Shown piece by piece: positions 33,884-64,000 of a DNA stretch of 64,000 bases. Below the pieces are notes generated by a model, which searched no databases, was not told where the DNA came from, and saw only the letters and a list, made by a program, of their open reading frames with translations. Where the stretch lies: positions 28,031,087 to 28,095,086 of the forward strand of contig BTRK01000001.1 of assembly GCA_036245805.1 (NCBI GenBank), written 5' to 3'. The position numbers and the translations under genes were made by a program. The stretch's first letter is position 1; each line of letters opens with the position of its first letter. Origin of the DNA: Pristionchus mayeri (Eukaryota > Nematoda > Chromadorea > Rhabditida > Neodiplogasteridae).

Positions 33884-34776
33884 TTGGGGTGTCCAGTAAT
33901 TTTTCAGAATTTGAACGTATCCTCCACAGTAACGATTGTCCATGACAAATTCCAGCACTATTGAATAGAGCAACCGTTGCCCAATCACACATACCATGGA
34001 ATTTTCAACAGCTGCTCTCCTCTGTTTTTAACAAACGTTTATGTAATGGATACTGGAGTCACCCAAAATCACGTTTTGGTCTATAATATTTTTGCTGCAC
34101 AGGACCGCATGGGTTTGATACCTCTAACTTGCTAATTTTAAATTACAAGATCATACAATTCTATAAGTGGGCTTCACTTGTGCCATTCAGTTGCAGTTAT
34201 TGATTGCTAGCACGCATTACTGATCATACTTAAAAACAAAAGTTGAGGTTCTTTCTTTGTGGGATCAAATCGAACTTTAATTTGAATATGCGCTAATTGG
34301 AGATATTTTGTGGTACTCCATCTTACATTGTGCATTGAACATTTGGCGAGCTTCGAAGGAAATATACTATCAACTATTTGTTTGACCATGAAAATTCAAC
34401 AAATATTTGGAAATTATAATTCAGAATTTTTGAAATATTTTATTGTTCGAGCAGTTGACCGATTCCTTCCAAATTTTGTATATATATTTATTGATTCATG
34501 CATTATAAAACTGTGAAGAAATTAGGATGATTTCATTAAGATTAAGCCTTTCGCAAAAAAATAAAAATAGACGAAAACGTGATTTTGGGTGACTCCAGTA
34601 TCCATTACATAAACGTTTGTTAAAAACAGGGGAGAACAGCTGATGAAAATTCCGTGATATGCGTGATTGGGCAATGGTTGTTCTATTCAATAGCGTTGAC
34701 ATTTGTGATGGACAATCGTTACTGTGGAGGATACGTTCCTCCGAAAAAAAATCTGAAAAATTTCTGGACACCCCAA
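33884..34776. mobile_element. Mariner-type element with TTGGGGTGTCC ends and long inverted arms
   Basis: Flanked by TA (33882-33883, 34777-34778). The inverted repeats run about 190 bases each, much longer than those of the relative at 16841-17652, so the copy is close to a foldback. No transposase frame remains. It lies in the long intron of the damaged TTR-like gene. Confidence 0.85.
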
Positions 34777-35107
34777 TAGTAACGATGCAAATACTGCAAA
34801 ATTGCAAGGAAAATTAGGAGAAATTTCGTAAAAACAGTTTTATAGTGCGGAGTGGAATCCTGATTTTTCATGTGAGACAATGTTTTCAAGAGATTAGTCT
34901 GAAATGTTCGGGAGTAAGAATGGGAATTTCAGGTTACGAAAATGAGCATTCAATGAGTTGTGCAACTCTCTTTCCGAATATATCCATTCAGATTGGAAAT
35001 TCTGCGTGGAGCTGGAGAAGACGAGGGAATTCCAGAACCACTATGAATATTTTATATCGTTTCCCATTCCGAAGGAGATGATTCGAGATTGCTCAGACTT
35101 TGAATAG

Positions 35108-35554
35108 TCGGCAATGGAATGGCTGAAAGGCTGATCTTCTGAACAAAATGAACTCGGATTCTGCGTTTTTTTCAATCAGATTACAATATTGGAAATGTCT
35201 ACAATAAAAGAAAGCTCGCAAAAACGAGCCCGTTTATGCACAATTAGTGTTCATGGTCACTCCATACATGTTCTCTCGCCGTGAAAACATATCTAGGTAT
35301 GAAGGAGAGCGTCAGAGGGTGATTTGCAGGAGGAAGTACTGCCACAGATCATTCCTTGCCTTTTGGCCTTGTTCACCTCTCCTCACAATGTCTCACCGGT
35401 TTGTCCGACCCCTGCCGAATCGCACGTTCCACCATCTTGACCGTTTAGAAAGTCCCCCCTCTTTCACCCTTTTTTGCACCATTCCCCTCTCTGTTGTTCG
35501 GAAATACAAGGGAAACGTCGCATTGATCAAAAACAGCTCTTGCATACAAATCTC
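35108..35554. other. Intergenic stretch with remnant of the F-box duplication flank
   Basis: 35230-35370 (AATTAGTGTTCATGG through TACTGCCACAGATC) matches the left flank of both F-box duplication copies. It follows the TTR-like stop codon. Otherwise no gene. Confidence 0.5.
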
Positions 35555-35560
35555 TTTATT
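35555..35560 (-). terminator. Poly(A) signal of the collagen gene
   Basis: TTTATT on the plus strand, hence AATAAA on the minus strand, about 100 bases after the collagen stop. Confidence 0.6.
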
Positions 35561-35660
35561 ATCTTGACTCGAGATAGGATGGAACCGTGGACCCAACAGA
35601 CCTCTCTCACGGGGCGAGGGATGGTCGAGCTGGGCCACTTTCCCTTTCCTAGTCTCTCCT

Positions 35661-36700
35661 CTAATATCCGGGAGCGAGTCTGGCCGGGGGGCAGTGGTCG
35701 CAGGTTCCCTCGGCTCCGGCAGCTCCGGCACGTCCATTGTCTCCTCCGGGTCCGGGAGGTCCAGGGGGTCCGCGCTGTCCGGGCTCTCCAGGAGCTCCGG
35801 TCTCTCCGTTTCCTCCGTCCTTTCCAGGCGAGCCGGGTTTTCCGGGCAGACCGGGAGATCCGGGCTTGCCGGGGATTCCGGGAGGTCCGGCGGGTGCGTC
35901 GTATCCGGGAACCAGCTTGCCGGGCTCTCCGGGAGCTCCGCGCTGTCCGGGTGCTCCGGGCTGGCCGGGAGGACCGGCGGGTCCTGGGGGTCCCTGGGGT
36001 CCGGCGGAGCCGTCGTTTCCGTTGGATCCGGGGTTTCCGGGTGCTCCGTCCTGTCCGGGAGGTCCGGGAGGTCCGGCCATGCCGGGTGCGGCCTGGCAAG
36101 GGCACTGGGGAGGCACGGGCAGAAGTCGGTCGTGGAGTTCGGCGTCGGGTCCGGGTGCTCCGGGCTCGCCGGGGCCGACTCCAGGGGCGCCGTCCTTGCC
36201 GGGCAGACCGGGGGCTCCGTCGGGACCGGGAGGACCCTGCTGGCAGGTGCAGCACTGCGCTTCGGCCTGACGAGTCACACGGAGAAGCACGTCCAGGGAG
36301 TCCTCCGAGCCCTCGGGCGACATGTCCACCATCTCACGCCACATGTCACGAGAACGGGACTTGCAGTACTCGACCTCGCCCTGCGAAGATCAAAGATCAA
36401 TCTCTATGGTTTCACAATGTAACTGGGACAGCACGCTATTCGTCAACTAAAAAGGTTACCTTATCTACTGTTATTTTCGTGGTTCCTAGAGCTATAGTCT
36501 ACATAGATATCAAAAATCCAACCCAAAACTGCTCACGAACAGGAAAAGAGACGGAATCGTACCTGAACATTGGCCTGGAGGCTCTGGATGTAGTGGAAGA
36601 CGAGGGGGAAGGAGAGGAGACAGGCGGAGATCGCCACCGTCGAGAAGACGACGGCCGTGAAGGCGACGCCGCGCAGCGAATTCTTGCCCTGTGATACCAT
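35661..36700 (-). CDS. Cuticle collagen (285 aa)
   Basis: Two exons, 36700-36563 and 36380-35661, joined in phase 0 across a 182-base intron. Residues 1-46 hold the nematode cuticle collagen N-terminal domain with one membrane-like segment ([19 protein letters not shown]), which acts as signal anchor. A basic KSRSR stretch near 53-57 may be the processing site. Gly-X-Y repeats start near residue 95 and are interrupted around 140 by a Cys-containing gap (PPQCPCQ), then continue almost to the end. Flanking cysteines (CCTC and CDHC) would crosslink trimers. The C-terminus is PPARLAPGY. Product is secreted from hypodermis into the cuticle. Start chosen at the second in-frame ATG (36700) because it gives the usual short collagen N-terminus. 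I do not assign an orthologue. Long frames on the other strand are shadows of the repetitive, GC-rich exon. Confidence 0.95.
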
Positions 36701-36735
36701 CGCAGCACCACTGCCCAAACCTCCTACTCCCCGTG

Positions 36736-36743
36736 CTTTTATA
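36736..36743 (-). promoter_or_regulatory. TATA box of the collagen gene
   Basis: TATAAAAG on the minus strand about 36 bases before the start codon, a spacing common in nematode collagen genes with very short leaders. Confidence 0.7.
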
Positions 36744-38294
36744 CGGACGCGCAGCTGGAACGGGGAGGGCGCTGAGAGCAGCTCTCTCTCACTGCCAAGG
36801 TCTTTGGACGGTTAGATAAAAAGAGACATAGGGTGAAAGCAGAGACAAGATCAGGGGAGAATACCGGATTCCCGCCCCTCCTCCTCTTCCTTTTTTTGGA
36901 TTGACTCCACTTGAACTGTGCTTGAACTACTACTTGGTTACTTCTATCGGCGAGGCAATCAATTGTTTCCTTGCTGATCGGACGGAGCGGCGGAACGAAT
37001 GGGATAGAGTTCTTAGATGTTCTTGCTATGAATGGCATGAGGGTCACCGTTTAAGGGAATGCGAAGGGAGTGAACACTTCTACGTGATTCACAAATTGCA
37101 AGCATCTGAATCTCGAACAATGTTGGCATCTCGACGCGTCGTTTCACATTGAACACTATTTGGCACTTTTTGATGAAAATATAGTGCGAGAAATGAGAAC
37201 AGTTATTCCGAAAAGAAATTTCTCACTTTCAGTCATTCTTCAGACAAGGCAAAAATTGCAATGAAAAATCTTTCTTTCGTTTCTAACGAATAAAATTGTA
37301 ATGAATGAATTGCCGCTTTAATATTGTTTAACAGATCCCTCTTCAAGAAATCATTTATATTTTTCTAGTTTCAGCTGTATTCGATCAAAAAGTATCTTGC
37401 AAAAAGTGCAATTAGGAAAAGGGTAAAACGTGCAATGTTATAGGTTGTTGGGTGGCACATTGAAATGGAACGTACAGATAATGTGTTTTCTAGTTTAAAG
37501 CTCGAATCAGGTAGCAGTATAACTCTAAAGCAGAACGAGGAAATACAATTCGAGAAATACAAAATAATTTTATTATTGTACATTCCGATTCCATTAACGT
37601 AAGCAAATTTTGTATTACTTTTGTGGAATATATTGTTGATTTCTCGAAGCAAAACAGCATGGGTTGTTTTGCAGAATGAATATTTTGTCCACATGAGCAT
37701 GTATTTCCGTGTATGTTTTGCATTGTGAGAAAAGTCGCTTGCTTAATGTGCATCACAAACACCAAAAATCGCTATATAAAAAGATGCTAGTGAGAAAATC
37801 ATCAGTAGAGCAATGTTTTCGCTCAAATTGCTGACTTCTGACGTGTTAAATACTTCCCCAGAGAGCACATTCTAATTACAGACTCGTTTGCAGTCACTCA
37901 TTTTCTGGCGCATGCCGGTGTTGTTGTAATTTATCCCTCCCTAAAAAATCTGAATTGAAGGCAAAGAATGAGCAAATTTCCCTGTGTTGTTCATGCTTCT
38001 GGTGCCACATTTCATCGTTATTCGCTTCCCAATCACCACTTATCGCGCCCAAAAAAGGGCGATCCACTCTTCCTTTCATGCTCGATGGATAATCTCCCTC
38101 TCTCCCCATGCAACAATTACCTCTCTCGCCCGTTCCTGCCCAATCCCCCAATCCACTCTTCCGTCTCTCTCCTTCTCCTCACTCCCTCTCGCCCCTCTCG
38201 TCGTCTGTTCTTCCCCGTCTTCCGCCATCCTTCCCAACTTCATCCGACCTCGTCTCCCCACTTCTCCTAACAGGATCCAGAAAGCTCTCCCAGG
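36744..38294. other. Shared upstream region of the collagen and the small secreted-peptide gene
   Basis: Divergent intergenic region of about 1.5 kb. The part near 38100-38270 is strongly pyrimidine-rich on the plus strand, just before the plus-strand gene. No other gene supported. Confidence 0.5.
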
Positions 38295-40716
38295 ATGTCC
38301 ACTCGACTTCATCTACTCCTCGTACTTTTCTCTATCAGTGCAGTGTTTGCGGCTTTCGAGAGTACGTTTACTCTTCTTTCTGAGAACACACGATCTTTAA
38401 TCTGATAAACTCTCCCAGGAGATTTTTTCTCTCTTGAAATGTTCTGATGCCAAACACAAATTTCAGCCACCATTTTTGTCAAGAGCCTAGATACTGGGTC
38501 CGCCTATATACGGGGTGTTAACGTTAGTACCAGTTCACTGTTTCGCTTACCAGGATAATAGATATAAAGAAATGATCATTTTCAAAAGTATGATCCAAAA
38601 TGTCAGTGGATGAAAAAAGTATACTTGTTGGGTACACAAATATCCTTTTTGCATCCATGTTTCTTCAAGAACATTTCTCATTTATTTTCCCTTATCCAGG
38701 CTGTTGACGGCAATTGAGCGTACATAATATTGACTATCAATAACCTTTTTTTTCAATTACCTTTCTCTGAACTAATGTGTATAACAGACTATCTGAGAGA
38801 ATCAACATATTTCTTCAGCGACTTGGCACTGGCCGAAAATTCTAATTCCTACTAACGTCGCCAATTGGTCGGCCTCCACGAGGGAAATCGACGAGCATCG
38901 CCAGATTTGCGATCCGCATCCGCGCGGCCGCGGGCGCGGATATCGAAAAATTAACTACGGTAGCTTCGAAATTTGTATATCGACTCCAATCACTGCGGCG
39001 GTAGGGGCGCTGCATTCCTTGACAAATTCTAAGACTTTTTTACTTCGGAGAGTTTTTCGATCAGATTCCATCTAAGGCCGGAAATCGCTAATTCCACTTT
39101 TGTTTCGTACATGAAAGCAGTTCCCCAGAAATTTTTCAAGAACTCCCCTAAATATTATTGGTGATCTAGCTTCTACTTGAATCGATACCTACTCCCGTAG
39201 AACAGCGCGATTCAACTAGACGCGTAAGTTGGTCAAAATGAATTAAAAAACTTACGCGTCTTGTTGAATCGCGCTATTCCAACTTACGCGTCTTGTTGAA
39301 TCGCGCTATTCTACGTGAGAATGTATCGAGTCAAGCAGAAGCTAGATCACCAATTATATTTAGGGGAGTTCTTGAAAAATTTCTGGGGAACTGCTTTCAT
39401 GTACGAACTAAAAGTGGAATTATCGATTTCAGGCGTTAGATGGAATCTGATCGACAAACTCTCCGGAATAAAAAAGTCTTAGAATTTGTCAAGGGATGCA
39501 GCGCCCCTATCGCCGCAGTCATAGGAGTCGCTTTTAAAATTTCGAAGCTTCCGTAGTTAATTTTTCAAATTCCGCGCCCCGCCCGCGCGGATGCGGATCG
39601 ACATTCTGACGATGCTCGTCGGTTTCCCTCCTGGAGGCCGACCTACTGGTGAAGTTAGCAGGAATTTGAATTTTCGGCCAGTGCCAAGTCTATTCCGATT
39701 ATCTCGGATACTGTGTTGTATGTTCTTGGAATTGGCCATTCTTGAGTAGTAACTATTCGAAAGCCCTACCTTAAATGGATTTCGCAATATTCGAGGTGGA
39801 AGCGCGTAGCTAGGCCAAGTCTATTCATTATTTTTAGCAAATAGAACAATCAGTATTGCGTTAACGAGTGTTTACTTCAGACTGCGTGAAGGACCAAGAG
39901 GGATTCGACTCTTGCGCTGAGATCGAAATCGATCGAATGACGGTTCGTTATTATAGTTTGTCTACAAAGTTTACAAAATAGCAAAGTTGTTGCTTCTCGA
40001 AAATTTCGCACTACTCGGCGCTAAAAGTTCTTCAATGGCTTCAATGACGTTTACGGTTATTTTTATCATAATTATCTCGGTTTTTACGCTTATCGAAAGT
40101 TTCCGGTTGCGAGAAAAGTACTTCCCGCGCATTCGTAGTTCCGTTGACCGTGATGAGTACTTTGCGCACTATTTTAGAGGACAACAAGGAAGGGCGGGGT
40201 GCACTTCTTAGTACTTGATATGCAGAAATTCCGTAGAAAATGTTCACGAATATTTGGGAAAACGGAGAAAATATCTGTATTCCGATTCCATTATTCTTGA
40301 CATTTTCCACCCGTAACAATACCTCACAGTCAGAGGCAACCGGACAAACAAGTTTATCAACAAATACGTCGAGCACACAGAACAAAGTTAGGGATTTGAA
40401 GTGAAGAAGTTGAATCGCGTTGAATTCTTGAATTCTTGAAGTTGAATTCTTCCACCATAAATCTAACGCAATCAAAAAGATTCTTGCTGGACTCTGGTAG
40501 ATTTAAACAAATCATTCAATTTTATGTTTCCTAAAAATACTAGGCGTTTTCACGCCATTATTTGCAACTAGGCTTTTACTGAACGCTGAATTCCTAAAAT
40601 TATTCTAAAACTATAGTTTTTTGCAGTCTAACTCGACGGTGATGGAGCAGCGTGATCTCAAGGAAGCCGAGTACCACAATGCAATGAGTCATTGCTGGAA
40701 GAAACATTGCATGTGA
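38295..40716 (+). CDS. Small secreted four-cysteine peptide (72 aa precursor)
   Basis: Three exons, 38295-38361, 39881-39942 and 40627-40716, with matching phases (1, then 0). Exon 1 is a signal peptide (MSTRLHLLLVLFSISAVFA, cleavage likely after FAA). The mature part starts near ENCVKDQEGFDSC and ends EYHNAMSHCWKKHCM with stop. That gives about 50 residues with Cys pairs at both ends and an acidic middle, suggesting two disulfides. I do not recognise the family. None of the exons alone is long enough to stand out, but signal peptide, splice sites (GTACGT, TTACTTCAG, TTTTTTGCAG) and phases support it. The first intron carries a foldback element. A secreted signalling or defence role would be a guess. 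Confidence 0.65.
38821..39689. mobile_element. Foldback element with ACTTGGCACTGGCC ends
   Basis: Arms of about 385 bases (38821-39205 and 39305-39689) are close reverse complements. The centre holds three copies of a word containing ACGCGTCTTGTTGAATCGCG. No coding potential. It lies within intron 1 of the small secreted-peptide gene. Confidence 0.87.
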
Positions 40717-41839
40717 CGGCATTCATTCGCTAGTACATGATATGTTTACTCGTTAGCGAATGTTGTACTCGAAAAGATTTCTACTTTCTCTTCCTCGAAA
40801 GTTCGAGTCTTATTTTCAGACAATTGCAATTCCAATTTCCCAGTCAATCATTCCATGACCACAATTGTTTGTATTATTTTCGAAGATCGATAAATCTCTA
40901 ATGATACTCCCCTGATCCCTTGAATTTACAATTATATCGGTAATTCTGAAAATATCTGTCTGAAATAAATATTTTTGAGTATTACTTTCGTTCCGACAAG
41001 GTAGATTTTTACCGCATTTTCATGTATCCATTGATGTCGTATTTCTACCAAAAATGCATATTTGTAAACCACTTTATCAGCGAGGGAAAAGCGTTGATAG
41101 TCATCATCGGGAAGAGTCAATCGATAAGCAAACTAGGCAACAAACAACTCAATAATAAATATTATTTGTAATATCTTAGTCTTTTAAGTAATTAGCTCTT
41201 TCTGGTGTTCTAGTGCGGGGAAAGGAAGCGTGCGAGACCCTGAGAAACGCGACTGGAGCTGGGGATAAGATAATAAATTAGGAGAGAAGAGAGGCGAGAG
41301 TCACAGTGGATTTGTGTTTCTTATGCGCACACAACGGGGGCTTTGGCAATTTGGGAAGAATTTAGTCAGTCAAATTTGGTCCTCTAGCAACAAGAACCAC
41401 TCATATGCACTGGGACTATCACAAACTGGTCGGATTACGGTCGGTCGAGAGGGAAAATGGACGAGGAAAAACGGATTAAAGTGAATATGCAACGTTCACT
41501 AGGCATGCGAGGGAAGAGAGTGTGAGGGACAAGGGAATAAGCGAAGGAAATATACCGAAAAAGACAAAGACTAGAATGAAACCGGTAATGCAAAAGTAAG
41601 GGCAATGTATCTTGCTAAGTAAATGTCCTCTCATGATATTATCTACTGGTGCTAAGCGGAGAGTGAGGCTAATAGTCGACAGAAATTGAGCCAATATCGA
41701 TTAAAATTGTCGATTAAAATGCAACGGAAACGCGCGTCTTGCTTGAAGCTAGGGGCCCGCAGAGCCTACTGCAAATCGATCGATGGGTGTAATGTATCTG
41801 TGGATACGGTATCGATCGCGGGGAGATGGGTACGGTAAC
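40717..41839. other. Intergenic region between converging small-peptide gene and unc-10
   Basis: AATAAA near 40964 could serve the plus-strand gene. The rest is 3' flank of unc-10. I see no gene. Confidence 0.5.
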
Positions 41840-63222
<21,383 letters not shown>

Positions 63223-63228
63223 CCCGAC

Positions 63229-64000
63229 CTTAATTAATTAATTATAATTAATATAAATGCCAAAATAAATTACAAAAAAGCGCGCTTTACGAATCCTATT
63301 GCACTATCATCGCAAGTGCACCCTAAGCCCTGCTAAGTCCGCTGGGCTCAAACTCTAATCAGCCGCAGCAGCACTGAAGGCACGCCATTTGTGGCTTCCT
63401 TGCTCTCCTTGCTCATTGCCTCACGGATGACCTGCCACCCATCACTCCATGACTCATCTCCACTCGAGTCGACTCAAAATTTCATTACCGACCCTTTTCT
63501 TGCCCTCACTGAATATAGCTTGAACTTTTGTTCAAAATGCTAAATATTCTGAGCATTCCTAACAACAAAAATAATGAGACTAATAAGGAAGAAGAGTGGG
63601 GTTGCCTTGAGGATCGTAACATGATACCATAACATCTTTAATAGCAATATCGTAGACACTGACCTAGCAGTGTACTCCCCGCAGGACTTGTGTGCCTGAT
63701 ACGGGAATACCTTTACCCTTTACCTTTACCATTAATAAAATTATAAAGTTCGAAATCGAAAAAAAAGAAATCACGTTGTCGGGAGGCTTTTGCTGCAGCC
63801 GCGACGCGCGTCTATCCTACGACGAGACGGCGCTCTCGAGACGACGTCTGCATTTTAAATTTTAGTTTAATTTAAATATTGATTTTTAAACATATACGAT
63901 CAAAGAAGAATATGCGACAATAGAACAGAATAATGATGAATTTCGCGGCGAATGTCAAAGGAACGAAGAAATGATCGAGACCATGATCTCGGACGCGGAA
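63229..64000. other. Region upstream of unc-10
   Basis: Begins with a TAATTAATTAAG acceptor-like end on the minus strand. Contains a SINE-like stretch at 63655-63735 and a GC-rich block near 63785-63855. A 5' non-coding exon or promoter may be here but I cannot place it. Confidence 0.45.
63655..63735 (+). repeat. SINE-like segment with CTTTACCTTTACC tail
   Basis: ACCTAGCAGTGTACTCCCCGC matches the A-box part of the segment at 16070-16145, and it ends in a TTTACC-type tail, also shared. Confidence 0.4.

Larger units (their letters stand above)
30854..35107 (+). pseudogene. Transthyretin-like gene interrupted by two transposons, probably broken
   Basis: Exons: 30854-30922 (signal-peptide-like MQLSLITLVALWGSF), 31313-31369 (acidic, FNDDDLVDSTEV), 31498-31543, 31580-31655 (VEPYLKVEHNC, the TTR-like core), 34992-35107 (WKFCVELEKTREF..FPIPKEMI, stop). 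A TATA-like ATATAAGG lies at 30820-30827. The junction between the third and fourth exons is off by one base compared with the TTR-like gene at 24268-24766, so read-through gives a stop at 31546 and a 58-residue secreted peptide instead. The intron after the core exon holds a mariner-type element with a nested LINE (31670-33836) and a second miniature element (33884-34776). TTR-like proteins are secreted nematode proteins; here function is doubtful. Confidence 0.6.

Noticed and set aside
35474..36694. Long open frames on the plus strand opposite the collagen
   Set aside because: They mirror the repetitive, GC-rich Gly-X-Y coding strand. The minus strand has the collagen domains, start, TATA box and poly(A) signal.
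36899..37152. 83-codon plus-strand frame upstream of the collagen
   Set aside because: Lies in the promoter region, with no motif or splice support.

Overview
The window is eukaryotic and reads as a free-living nematode of the rhabditid/diplogastrid type. The evidence is a clear UNC-10/RIM orthologue, a cuticle collagen, two transthyretin-like (TTR) genes, many short introns ending in TTTCAG, and expanding F-box-type families of the kind common in Pristionchus-like genomes. The genus is inference; the phylum is well supported. Exons were assigned by following reading frame and phase across splice sites by eye.

Left part (1-35.1 kb) is a fast-evolving, transposon-riddled accessory region. Four tandem plus-strand members of one F-box-like family (about 275-291 aa when whole) lie at 1-5878, 14249-15450, 16704-18778 and 29326-30467. 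Only the last looks intact. The first is cut by a very young gag-only BEL/Pao LTR element, the second carries several small lesions, and the third is cut by a mariner-type miniature element. Between them are a minus-strand RWD plus double-RING protein gene (7284-12676) and a tandem duplication (about 21.6-23.9 and 24.8-26.9 kb), each copy holding a minus-strand F-box gene. Two TTR-like genes follow, one at 24268-24766 on the minus strand. The other, at 30854-35107 on the plus strand, is split by two mariner-type elements, one of which holds a nested LINE fragment.

Middle part (35.5-41.8 kb) has a two-exon minus-strand cuticle collagen with TATA box and poly(A) signal, and a small three-exon plus-strand gene for a secreted four-cysteine peptide. 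The first intron of that small gene holds a large foldback element.

Right part (41.8-63.2 kb) is almost entirely one minus-strand gene, unc-10 (RIM), with about 54 small exons. It encodes about 1620 residues: an N-terminal Rab-binding helix and zinc finger, a Gln/Met-rich linker, PDZ, C2A and C2B domains. Its introns hold a 1.3-kb foldback element and a long (CT)n run. Unusual points are several AATTAAG splice acceptors and two exon junctions that lack a good AG acceptor.

No rRNA, intact tRNA or CRISPR array was seen. The genes do not form a pathway. The themes are synaptic vesicle priming (unc-10), cuticle structure (collagen) and expanding F-box/RING families likely tied to ubiquitin ligases, with heavy transposon damage.
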